Assembly (NCBI RefSeq): GCF_000142905.1
Contig: NW_013657662.1
Span: 313,328 to 377,327 of the forward strand
Length of the DNA stretch: 64,000 bases
Source of the DNA: Thecamonas trahens ATCC 50062
Lineage: Eukaryota > Apusozoa > Apusomonadida > Apusomonadidae
Reading direction: 5' to 3'
Positions 40,301 through 48,630 of the stretch are shown piece by piece; position 1 is the first letter of the stretch; each line of letters begins with the position of its first letter. Under the pieces are notes generated by a model. It was not told the origin of the DNA. It saw only the letters and a list, made by a program, of their open reading frames with translations, and made no database searches. Made by a program: the position numbers and the translations under genes.

Positions 40301-41204
40301 GAACTGCAGCCTGGGTCTTCTCAAAGACGGCCACAAAGACGAGGCCATGGGTGTCGATGTGTGCAGCCTTGTGGTGAAGGAGGATTGCGTACACCAGCTT
40401 CTTGAGCCGGAGAAACAGCGAGGTCATATGAATGAACGAAGTGTTGGCCTTGTCCCTCTGCTCCGCAGCCATGACAAGGACAACCGACGGCGATTCGGGC
40501 GTGCCAAGTGAGGCTACCATACTGGAAACCGGGGGTGACTCGTCCACGCCGTCACATGCTGTCGACGACCCGGAGATGATCGGCAGCGACGAGATCTCGT
40601 TCTCTGGCGACATCCGCCCTGTAGGCATGGAGACGTACGCCGGCACTTCGCTCAGCGAGCCAAGCTGGGTCATTGACGACATTGGCGAGCTGTCGCGGTG
40701 TGCGTCAGGATCGATGGTTGAGTGCAGCCTGCGGCCAAACTCGGTGATCGACGGTGTGCGCCGCGACATGAGGTAGGTGACCGCCTCTTTGGCCTGCTCT
40801 GCATCGCCGGTTTTCGATTCGATATGGCCACCCAGAGACGACATGCCTGCCGATGATGCCGGCGGTGGGCCCTTGCTCTTGCCCTTGCTCTTGCCTCTGC
40901 TCTTGCCCGCCGCCCTACTTCTGCCCGCAGATGCTCCGCGGGCGTGCGACGGCTTTCGCACCTTGCGCTTGATTACCTTGCGGATCCTGTGTCGTGTGCG
41001 TTGCGTATCCCCGGTGAGCGAAACGCCTGAGGGTTGCGGGCCCTTGGGCATAACAGGATTGCCCGGCGTGCCTCGCTGCGGCTTGTCCTCGGCCGGTTCT
41101 GCCGGTTGTGGTGCTGGCGACTCTGGCTCACCCTCACGGGCCTGCGTCGGTCTCCGGCCATGGCCTGGGTTCTCCTTCCGTGACGACGAGCATCCAGCGC
41201 CCAT
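37332..41204 (-). CDS. Acylated protein with four class III cyclase-like domains and IQ motif
   Basis: Protein of 1290 residues. It starts MGAGCSSS, a textbook N-myristoylation site with a Cys for palmitoylation, followed by 200 residues of Pro/Arg/Ser-rich disorder. Four regions resemble nucleotide-cyclase domains: about 250-420, 500-600, 680-855 (VLVTDLSGFTRMTKK, with ETEADNF in place of the second metal site) and 965-1115 (FGVHCGTILRVDETGEFWGDPLNVA). Only the third keeps the first metal Asp context; the others lack clear paired metal Asp residues, so activity, if any, is probably limited or regulatory. An IQ motif (AATTIQRVYRGYAVRETM, near 1165-1205) suggests calmodulin binding. The tail is a Ser/Gly/Glu/Thr repeat ending in a Ser run. 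I infer a membrane-tethered cyclic-nucleotide signalling or pseudo-enzyme scaffold, plausibly flagellar. Confidence 0.72.
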   Translation of the reverse strand: MGAGCSSSRKENPGHGRRPTQAREGEPESPAPQPAEPAEDKPQRGTPGNPVMPKGPQPSGVSLTGDTQRTRHRIRKVIKRKVRKPSHARGASAGRSRAAGKSRGKSKGKSKGPPPASSAGMSSLGGHIESKTGDAEQAKEAVTYLMSRRTPSITEFGRRLHSTIDPDAHRDSSPMSSMTQLGSLSEVPAYVSMPTGRMSPENEISSLPIISGSSTACDGVDESPPVSSMVASLGTPESPSVVLVMAAEQRDKANTSFIHMTSLFLRLKKLVYAILLHHKAAHIDTHGLVFVAVFEKTQAAVLSALELQARIKSYNEEQQSAEQLGFCVDIAFGLALGRLMVKSDETGRVLGKAKASAWQLAKLGLEQSGGILVATELVREWDTTKSPISVLKLTEPQENLAGESYCSVFGTKGKIRISERAPLSLSDYMREYKEAPEFFDLLLSRVEAAVSSPRELATIDAAIDAKYGAELVVIALGLRAPTFDSLSECITSMLQRRMLFTCIHELVTRRGGVVIDNTTFTFAQLEPALAAAVDLHEFFTFDAFRSAAHNVSSLFSPARMHYTGLGVACGKVVHVKSSTKATVFFQGDPVRACRILCHENEASISYPVQAPSTPHPGVIAVTHPVVAGVSKLAATAPNSIASAYEFSDAPQESELGEAAYIMYMDHFKHVSLDRERVRWYDGQSLGVLVTDLSGFTRMTKKHGIIHFISLIHRVRQLLTPLFDDLDALFVETEADNFIVLFDDPVKALIAGVHVPLILEAYNNDPSFVVDDDFQLKLGGVGLGYGGGVAFDTVSEKFFGSPFDRAWDLGEDISSSGGVLLDAEMYAAVKDSVLGESLAFAREPPHPEYGYDGGVHYSVSAPLALLNLSKYLPKEAKVTSLADAAIEASWSASDAESSRSGPSPAKAVAGALLAPTPAPRHGPSLRNAVAALPTSFSAMVESRVNVNTSAAFMDELIERKYMTHKTAVMVGWDYASLSGSYGVTQAIRICQTTLRALKHMVDKAGGRCVNSIVWLFDSNLEALEAVWRIRASIQAVNAEREPADHIPLTGFGVHCGTILRVDETGEFWGDPLNVASKLGEDVASNSDVYITAEVYADAATAGMDTDFAFDAKQVVISKTRLAYYHMRPRDHRLPTALPSFSPEINVCPPSSGMSENSLTLPSPADRHSAATTIQRVYRGYAVRETMVRRERAARSIQRFMRACTRAKDNVAARHAVEAEAGGESGSESGSETGRGSGSGSGSESESGKGTGSGSGTGTGSGSGSGTGSSSSSSSSSSSSSSSPSSASLEEL

Positions 41205-41635
41205 AACGAGCTACCTCCCTTGAACCTCCCTGGCTGGTTGAGGTAGTTCGGTGTCACGCTCTTCCCACCTCGCAGTCATCCAACCCGTGGCCAAACAGTC
41301 CGTTGAGCCGCCCGCCACCGACCAACGGTTTCAGTGTTCGGCAGAGTGGGCTCGACGCCGCCGGTGGTCCAGCCATAGCTCCAACGAGTCCTTGATCGAT
41401 AGCACTGATCGCAGCGTGGGTAGATCGGAGCAATCAAAAATAGCATGGTTGGTGCGTAGAGGGTGTGTGTGGGGGGGGGGGGGGGGCGTGCTGTGCGTAG
41501 GCCATCATCTTGGCCCGGTCTTTGCCTCTTGAGTAAGGTCATGAAATTACGGCATTAATCGTAAGAGGCCTGTTGTCGGGCACTCAACTCGACACGATCT
41601 GGGCGAACACTGCTCTCTTTGATCACGCAGTCGAT
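41205..41635. other. Divergent promoter region with G16 run
   Basis: Between the cyclase-like gene (minus) and the sirtuin gene (plus). Contains a G16 run at 41471-41486 preceded by a GT tract. Nothing else gene-like is seen. Confidence 0.6.
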
Positions 41636-42628
41636 ATGGCGCAATCAGTCGATACCACGCCGGCTGCGGGTAAGGGTTCAGGACGGGGCATCGATCATGG
41701 GTTCGACTCGCGCGAGTATGCGGCGTTTGAAGCTTACATTGCCTCCAACGCGTCGGCACCGGGGCTGGACGAGTCGGTCGAGCCGCCCGAGGTGGTGACA
41801 GCAGCGGCGAGGGTTGTTGCGAAATGGCTCCGCGATGCACAGGGCAAGGCGGTGGTGCTGACTGGTGCAGGCGTATCGACTGGGCCAGGCGCTGCGTTGC
41901 CTACCTACCGTGGGCCTGATGGTGTGTGGACCCGAAGGATCCGTAACTCGCTGAAGCTCGAAGAAGGTTCCGAGTCGGACGCGGCGACGGATGCGGCGGA
42001 CGACGACGATGGATCCGGCATTGCTGGTGTACTGGCATCTGCAGAGCACAAGCCGCAGCCAACGCTCACCCATCGTGGGTTGACAGCACTTGTTGATGCC
42101 GGTCTCATCGGCTGCGTGGCTACAACCAACGTTGACGGCCTCCATGCCGCGGCAGGCCTCGTTCGCGGTTCAAACTATGCCGAGCTCCACGGATCGCTGT
42201 ACGTTGAGGCGTGCAGCGCGTGCGGGGCCGAGCTTTGCCACAATCCGCTCGTTGATGCCCCGCTTCAGACGGTTGAGCCCGAGACCCGTGCCACCGGTAC
42301 GTCGTGCAAGGCGTGTGGTGGGGCGATGGAGGCCACGCTCGTCGGCTTCTTCGACACCCACCAGTCAGTTCCGTCGATGGAGCAACAGTTTGAGCTCGCT
42401 TGGGTGGCTGCTGCCACCGCCGACCTTATGATCGTCCTCGGCTCGTCGCTCTCGGTCGAGACAACTCTGCCTGGCTACACCCTCGAGAACGGCGGGCGGC
42501 TGGTCATCGTCAACCTCCAGCCCACCCATCTTGACGATCAGGCCACCCTGGTTGTTCACGCTCGCAGCGACGACTTTGTGGCCGATCTGCAGGTGGCATT
42601 GGAGCTTCCTGTGTGCGCCACACGATGA
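41636..42628 (+). CDS. Sirtuin (NAD-dependent deacylase family) with acidic insert
   Basis: Protein of 330 residues from the ATG at 41636. The Rossmann motif GAGVSTGPGAALPTYRG (77-93) leads into GPDGVW, as in SIRT6/7-type enzymes. TTNVDGLH (163-170) carries the catalytic-loop Asn, and AELHGSLY gives catalytic His185. A zinc ribbon has Cys193, Cys196, Cys224 and Cys227. The usual PDFR after the GAG loop reads PTYR here, losing the Asp. An acidic insert (about residues 110-130, DAATDAADDDD) interrupts the cofactor-binding region and is unusual. Sirtuins remove acyl groups from lysine using NAD; this one resembles the class IV nuclear group, but substrate and activity are uncertain given the substitutions. 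No targeting signal is visible. Confidence 0.82.
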   Translation: MAQSVDTTPAAGKGSGRGIDHGFDSREYAAFEAYIASNASAPGLDESVEPPEVVTAAARVVAKWLRDAQGKAVVLTGAGVSTGPGAALPTYRGPDGVWTRRIRNSLKLEEGSESDAATDAADDDDGSGIAGVLASAEHKPQPTLTHRGLTALVDAGLIGCVATTNVDGLHAAAGLVRGSNYAELHGSLYVEACSACGAELCHNPLVDAPLQTVEPETRATGTSCKACGGAMEATLVGFFDTHQSVPSMEQQFELAWVAAATADLMIVLGSSLSVETTLPGYTLENGGRLVIVNLQPTHLDDQATLVVHARSDDFVADLQVALELPVCATR

Positions 42629-43376
42629 GCAATGTGGCAATGCTATCGTAGAGTTTCCCCGCACGCTGAGCTGCATCAGCCAGCCAATTGTCGCTTGAGC
42701 ACGCCGGGCAAGATGGAGGACCTGGGCTTCAAACACCACATCCGTTGGTTCGACCATTCTCACAGGGGAATCATGTTGTAGACGTTATCGGGCGATGTGA
42801 TGTGTCCGTAGAGAATGCCGGTGAGAGCACGGAGGTCGGCCTGGCCATCCTTGATGTTGAAAAACGCCCCATGGAGAAGACAAATACAACGGAACCATGG
42901 GGAACTTTGGGGGCTGGTGAATCGGCCTGTGCGTGCGCTGGTCAGATGCAGCGTCAAAGCCGTGCTGTGCTACCCATCCCCGCCTATGATCTGACCTGAT
43001 CGCCATTTGGGCCAATGGGCTGACGAGGCAAGGACCAAGCAACCGCTCACTGGTTGGAGGCACCACACACACACCCGACCACACAGCCAACGCGTGGGGG
43101 TACACATTGCCACTTAGATCATCTGTCTCCTGGCGGGCCAAGAGTAAGTACGCAAGTAGTTAGTCACCAGCAGGGTAGGGGGAATGAAGATGGAGGCTAT
43201 GGGTGGGAGTAGAGGCTGGGCAGAGTCAGTGACGAGGCATTGGGCGCGGCAGGGAGAGGATGAGGCGCCACGTCATTTTGGGGGCGGCGTTTGGCGGCAG
43301 AGGGGGGAGAGGGGAAGGGAGGGAGACTGACGTGGAGCGGGGGCGTGGACAATGCGGCAATGGGCAAGACAGGGAA
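42629..43376. other. Intergenic region, no gene seen
   Basis: Spacer of 748 bp between two plus-strand genes (sirtuin and LCB2). Short open stretches exist on both strands but none has conserved-looking protein. A short CA tract lies at 43064-43073 and a purine-rich stretch just before LCB2. The frame upstream of LCB2 is open from an ATG at 43260, but would add only a Gly/Arg-rich leader. Confidence 0.5.
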
Positions 43377-44855
43377 ATGACGATGGACCACCCGCAGCCG
43401 CCGCTGTATGTGGCTATTCTGACGTATCTCTCGTATGGAGTGCTTATTGTGTTTGGTCACCTCCGTGACTTCTCCAGGGCTGGCCTCACCGCCCTCGGCC
43501 TCCGCTGGCTCCTCCGGGCCACGTCGAAGGACACCCGGCGGCCTGTGGGTAACGAGCCCGGGTACTGCGAGCTGCTCTCGGACTTTGACAACTTTTACAC
43601 TCGCCGTCTCTACCACCGCATCCAGGACTGCTGGAACAGGCCGGTGTGCTCGGCGCCTGGAGCGTACATCACCCTCCCTGAGCGGCTGTCGGACGACTAC
43701 AACCTTTCCTTCAAGCTGACCGGCAAGACGCATCGGTGCCTCAACCTCGGCTCGTACAACTACCTCGGCTTTGCCGAGAACCATGGGCCGACCATTGCCG
43801 CCGTCACCGACGCCACCCTCACGTACGGCATCTCGTCGTGCGGCTCGCGGGCGACCGCCGGCAACACCCGCGATCACGTCGAACTGGAGAACCTTGTCGC
43901 CCGCTTCCTGGGCAAGCCGGCAGCCATGATCTTCGGCATGGGCTTTGCCACCAACTCGACCGTCATTCCTGCGCTGTGTGGCAAGGGCTCGCTTGTCATC
44001 TCGGACACGCTCAACCACTCGTCAATCGTGCAGGGCTGCCGCGTCTCGGGCGCCAAGATCAAGACTTTCCGCCACAACGACCCCGACGACCTCGAGGCTG
44101 TTCTCCGCCACGCCATTGCCTACGGCCAGCCGCGGACCCACCGCCCATGGAAGAAGATCATCGTCATTGTTGAGGGCATTTACTCGATGGAGGGCGAGAT
44201 CTGCCGCCTCGCCGAAATCGTCGCCGTCAAGAAAAAGTACAAGGCGTACCTGTACCTCGACGAGGCCCACTCCATCGGCGCCCTCGGTGCCACCGGGCGC
44301 GGCGTGTGTGAGCACACCGGCGTCTCGCCTGACGACGTCGACATTCTCATGGGCACATTTACCAAGTCGTTTGGCGGCGTCGGCGGCTACATCGCCTCCA
44401 CCCCCGAGCTCATCCAGTACCTCAAGTCGGTGTGCATCGGGCATCTGTACGCCAACGCCATGGCGCCACCGGTTGCCCGCATGGTCCAGACCACCATGAA
44501 GATCATCATGGGCGAGGACGGGACCAACGATGGCCAGCGCCGCATCCACCAGCTCCGCGACAACGCCAACTACTTCCGCCGCCGCCTCGTGGAAATGGGC
44601 TTTGTCATCTACGGCGACAACGACTCGCCGGTCGTCCCGCTCATGCTCTACTACCCGTGCGCCATTGCCGCCTTTTCACGGGAGGCCCTCAAGCGCTCGC
44701 TCGCTGTCGTCGTCGTCGGCTACCCGGCGACACCCATCATCGAGTCGCGCTCGCGCTTCTGCCTCTCTGCCGCCCACACCCGCGAAGACATCGACAAGGC
44801 GCTGGACGCCATTTCAGACGTCGGCGATGTCATGGGACTTAAGTTCAATGCCTAA
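43377..44855 (+). CDS. Serine palmitoyltransferase subunit LCB2
   Basis: Protein of 492 residues. A hydrophobic N-terminal segment (11-28) is followed by an alpha-oxoamine synthase domain. Signature elements are LGSYNYLGF, GSRATAGN, LDEAHSIGALG (295-305) and the PLP site GTFTKSFGGVGGYI with Lys330 as the Schiff-base lysine. The presence of this lysine identifies LCB2/SPTLC2, since LCB1 lacks it. With LCB1 it condenses serine and palmitoyl-CoA, the first step of sphingolipid synthesis, at the ER. The start is the ATG at 43377; an in-frame ATG at 43260 would add a low-complexity leader. The TAA stop begins a 3' element shared with the coiled-coil gene at 15275. Confidence 0.93.
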   Translation: MTMDHPQPPLYVAILTYLSYGVLIVFGHLRDFSRAGLTALGLRWLLRATSKDTRRPVGNEPGYCELLSDFDNFYTRRLYHRIQDCWNRPVCSAPGAYITLPERLSDDYNLSFKLTGKTHRCLNLGSYNYLGFAENHGPTIAAVTDATLTYGISSCGSRATAGNTRDHVELENLVARFLGKPAAMIFGMGFATNSTVIPALCGKGSLVISDTLNHSSIVQGCRVSGAKIKTFRHNDPDDLEAVLRHAIAYGQPRTHRPWKKIIVIVEGIYSMEGEICRLAEIVAVKKKYKAYLYLDEAHSIGALGATGRGVCEHTGVSPDDVDILMGTFTKSFGGVGGYIASTPELIQYLKSVCIGHLYANAMAPPVARMVQTTMKIIMGEDGTNDGQRRIHQLRDNANYFRRRLVEMGFVIYGDNDSPVVPLMLYYPCAIAAFSREALKRSLAVVVVGYPATPIIESRSRFCLSAAHTREDIDKALDAISDVGDVMGLKFNA

Positions 44856-44894
44856 CCCTTAACGGTACGGTCGTTCGGACGCGTTGTTGTGCGC
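44853..44894 (+). other. Stop-linked 3' element, copy 2
   Basis: Begins with the TAA stop of LCB2: taaccctta acggt, six extra bases, then gttcggacgcg ttgttgtgcgc. It matches the element at 15275-15311 at all but two positions outside the six-base insertion. The flanks do not match. Confidence 0.6.
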
Positions 44895-44935
44895 CCCTGC
44901 CCGATGGCAGGCGATGCAATACACTCTTCTACTTG

Positions 44936-44936
<1 letters not shown>

Positions 44937-44975
<39 letters not shown>
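44937..44975. repeat. CA microsatellite in convergent 3' spacer
   Basis: A CA run of about 38 bases between the LCB2 and UTP21 stops. Confidence 0.95.
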
Positions 44976-44979
<4 letters not shown>

Positions 44980-44995
44980 CTTGCCATCCGTGTCT

Positions 44996-47900
44996 TTACT
45001 GGATGCCACGCACATGCTTGACCATGCAGAGCGAGGCGTTGAACATGGCATCGAGCGTGTCGAGCGGGTCGGCCATAGCAGCCTGCAGCGCCACAAGCTC
45101 GGCATCCAGCCCAGCTTCGCCGGCGAGGAGCGTCTCCTGGTGAACGGTGAGGACGAGCTGAGCGAGCGAGTGGAAGAGCTCGTAGTTGGCCAGAGTGGAG
45201 AGGCCCCAGGTGAGGAACTGGACGACGGCAACCAGGTCATCGGGATCGGACATGGTGCGCAACTCGAGATCGACCCGCGCCGGCGACGACTTGGTGATCC
45301 ACGCCAGCGCGGCGTCAAAGTTGCGACTTGCAATGTGCTTGTACAGACCCGACGTCGACTTGAGCGAGCCGAGGTCAAGGATACGCGACGACTTGGCCGT
45401 GTTGCGGACAGCCTCGGCCTCGGCCTTCATCTCGTCGATGACCGAGGTATCAAACTCGGGCTCGAGGCCAGCCTTGGTGGCGAGGAAGAACGGCGCCTTC
45501 TCCGGCAGAACAAGGTGGTCGTCCGACGCGCGGTTGCGCTCGCGGACCTCATCCATTCGCACCAGGTTTGTCCACCGCGACGCCGGCAGTGACGACAGCG
45601 TCACTAGCCGCGGATCCAGCTGGGCATCGCCGGGCGCGCCCGGCTCGGAGCCCGACGCCGCGGCCGACCCAGCTCCCGACCCGTTCTTGGTCGCTGCCGC
45701 GTCCGCCGCCGCTTCCTGGTCCTTGATGAGCGTCATCAGTGAGCGCGCACCCATGTACGACTCGCCTGACTCGGTTGCGTCCGAGTCAATGCCGAGCAGC
45801 GAGGTGTTGACCTGAACCAGCGGGAGCTGGCCGGGCGTGAGGCTCTCGTCAACAGGCACCAGCCGCGCCGAGGAAAAGTGGTGGGCGTTGGCCCAGAGGA
45901 AGATGCCCTGCGAGTTGACGTGCGTCGTCGCCAGGTATGCCGAGTCTGGCGACATGTCCAGCGACGTGACCGCCCGATCAAAGCGGACCCAGTCGACGGC
46001 CCGCCCGGTCGGGAGGTCCCACACCCGCAGCGTCGAGTCCATCGACGACGAGATGAGCCACCGCGCGTCCGGCGAGATGCACAGGTCGGTAATCTGGTTG
46101 TAGTGACCTTCAAAACTGCGCACTACCCGCCGCGTCTCAATGTCCACAATCCGCAGCGTGAGGTCGTCCGACGCGAGCGCAAGGAAGCCCGAGTCGCGGT
46201 GGATGGAGGCCTTGACAATCGGCGAGTCCAGCGCAATGGTGTCGAGGAGCTCACCCTTGGCAAACGACCAGAACTTGACCGTCCCGTCGAGCGAGGTCGA
46301 GATGAGCAGCAGGTTGACTGCGTCAATGGCGAGGCCGGTCACCCGCTTGGTGTGCGCGGCCTTGCCGTCCAGTGACGGGTCGGAAAAGTCGCCGCGCCGC
46401 GCACCCGACTGCATGTTGAACCGGGCGACGAGGCCGGTCGACGTGCCGACCACGCCGTAGTGCCCGCAGACCGAAATGGTCACCGCCGACGACTCGTGAC
46501 GCGGCCCGGTTGTGTTGACCTTGAGCTTGTGCTTGCCGATCCGCTTGTGGAAGAACGACCAGGTGAAGGCTGCGCCCACACCGGCGTGAGTGGTGAGGAT
46601 CGAGTCCCACTTGCGCTCCTTAATCGACGCCGACGCCAGAGCCGTCACCGTCTTGATTCGCAGGTCTTCCACCGTCCGTCCGGTCTTGGCCGCCTTGGAC
46701 GCCAGAGAGCCCTGTGAGATCTCGCGTGACTGCGCGTCGTTGATCGTCGAGATGAACCGCAGCGACCGGTCCTCCGATGCCGCCAGCAAGTGCCGCGCAT
46801 CGCCACCGTGGAAGCGCACCAGATGCGGCGGCCGCGCAAAGCCCGAACGCGACCGCAGCAGCCGAGGCGAGCCGTCGGGCTGGTCAAACACCCACATCGA
46901 GAGCTTGTTGTCGCGACCCGAGGTGAGCATGAGCGGCTCGCCCTCCAGAAACTTGATGCATGTCACCGGTGACGAGTGGGTGTACGGGACCGAGGCCACA
47001 ATCCGGTCGTGGTCGAGCGACCACATCGTGATCTCGCCGCCGAGCCCGCCAGAGACCAGGACGCCCGGCCCGTCGTTGCGGAACGCAAGTGCAGTGACCG
47101 GCGACGACTCGTGCGCGTACGTCTTGAGCACAACATCGTACAGCAGGTTGACGACATAGATCGAACCGTCGGCGCAGCCGACCGCAATGACGTCTACCAC
47201 CGGCGACTGCGCCATGCACAGGACCGCCGACGGCTCGGCCACAGCCTCACCAGCATCGTCCACAACCCGCGAGCTAAACGGCGCAAACTCGTGCACAAGC
47301 TGAAGCGTTCGCAGGTTGTACAGCCGCAGCGCGCCTTGCCGCGAGCCGAGCACAATCTTGTTGAGGTACGTCACCGGGTGAATCATGGTCGTCACCTCAA
47401 ACTCGTCCTTGGGCAGAGCAAGCTCGGCGTACAGCCGCACCGGATGCGTCTCCCAAACTCGCAGCACGTTGTCGGTGGAGATGGAGATGAGATGAAGGCC
47501 AAACACGTGGAGCTGCGAGACAACCAGCGCATCGGGCAGATCCTCGCGCGGCACGTCCGACTCGGTGAGGACCGACCAGCGGGCGATCTCCTTACCACGG
47601 CGGTAAGCGACGATGAAGTGAGCCGAGCCAACATAAACTACATTCTTGACCGAGACAGCGCACGCGTTGCGCGCCCGGTTGTGCGGGCCGACAAAGACCA
47701 GCCGGAGCTTGTCAGCATCGTAAACATGGAACGACGAGCCGACAGGCGTGGTGATGAACGACTTGGTCCCACGCCGCTCGACGAAGAACGGTGCCTCTCC
47801 GGAGACCAGGCCCAGTGCCCGGTATGGTGTCCACTACGTAGGGTGAAGGAGGAGGATGGTGAGGAGGAGGCGGATGAGGCCGGCCGGCAAGGGGGGCAGA

Positions 47901-48097
47901 GCGGAGGAGGTGGGGGAGGAGGGGGGGGGGGAGGTGCCGCGGGATGGATGGGAGATGGGGGGAGAGGATGGGGAGGTGGAGGGGATGGGGACAAGGGGAG
48001 AGGGAGAGGGAGAGGGAGAGGGAGGGGGAGGGGGAGGGGGGGGGGGATGGAAGAGGGTAGGAGGGAGAGGGAGGAGAGGACATACCAGTTGGGACAT
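44996..48097 (-). CDS. UTP21/WDR36 small-subunit processome protein, two exons
   Basis: Exon 1 is complement(48086..48097), just MSQL; exon 2 is complement(44996..47833). The 252-bp intron has a GTATGT donor, a strongly pyrimidine-rich body and a CGTAG acceptor, and joins in phase 0. The product is 949 residues, near-identical in length to human WDR36 (about 950). After the splice the protein reads WTPYRALGLVSGEAPF, then a TPVGSSFHVYDADKL strand, both family-conserved. Two WD40 propellers fill residues 10-620, and the C-terminal 270 residues match the Utp21-specific domain. UTP21 is a component of the UTP-B module, which builds the SSU processome on nascent 18S pre-rRNA in the nucleolus. The tiny first exon is supported by the ATG, donor and exact frame. 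Confidence 0.9.
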
Positions 48098-48630
48098 GGG
48101 AGTGGTGAAGACGGGAAGAGGTGGAGTGTGGTGGAGTGAGTGGGGGGGGGTGAGACTGAGCTGTGAGCTGGTTGGTGGTGGGAGTGATCAGACGGAGAGC
48201 CATTGATGGGGAAGGGAAGGGAAGGGAGACGATTGAAGTGGGGGAAGGAGGGGAAAGGGGCGGGAGAGGGGGGGAGGGAAGGGGGAAAAGATCTACACCA
48301 TTTTCTCCGTGCGAGGAACTACTGATGTCATGACTTTCATGGCGAGTATGATAATAATCATATCATCATCATCCTCATCATCATCATCGTCACCACCCCC
48401 CCCCCTCCCATCATCAACACTGTCATCATCATCATCACCCAATGGTTGCAACCACGGCGAGACAGACTTCTCCCGGCAAGTGCAAAAGTGTTGCTCGACG
48501 ATTAGTCAGATTCCAAGCTCAAGCCGCAACCAATACCTGTGGGCTTGTGCATAGCGTAGGCTGCGGTTGTGGGCGTTCGTTGTTCTGCACGGCGCGGCCC
48601 TCTCGTGGTGCGCCTCGTTCGTAAGACAGC
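48098..48630. other. Divergent promoter region, purine tracts and CAT repeats
   Basis: Between UTP21 (minus) and the F-box gene (plus). The left half is G/A-rich (G runs within 48140-48290) and continues the purine-rich tract of the UTP21 intron; near 48355-48440 there are (ATC)n/(CAT)n trinucleotide runs. No gene is seen. Confidence 0.6.

Noticed and set aside
42629-43376. Several open frames of 60-130 codons in the sirtuin-LCB2 spacer
   Set aside because: None has conserved-looking sequence or an ATG in good position; they overlap each other on both strands.
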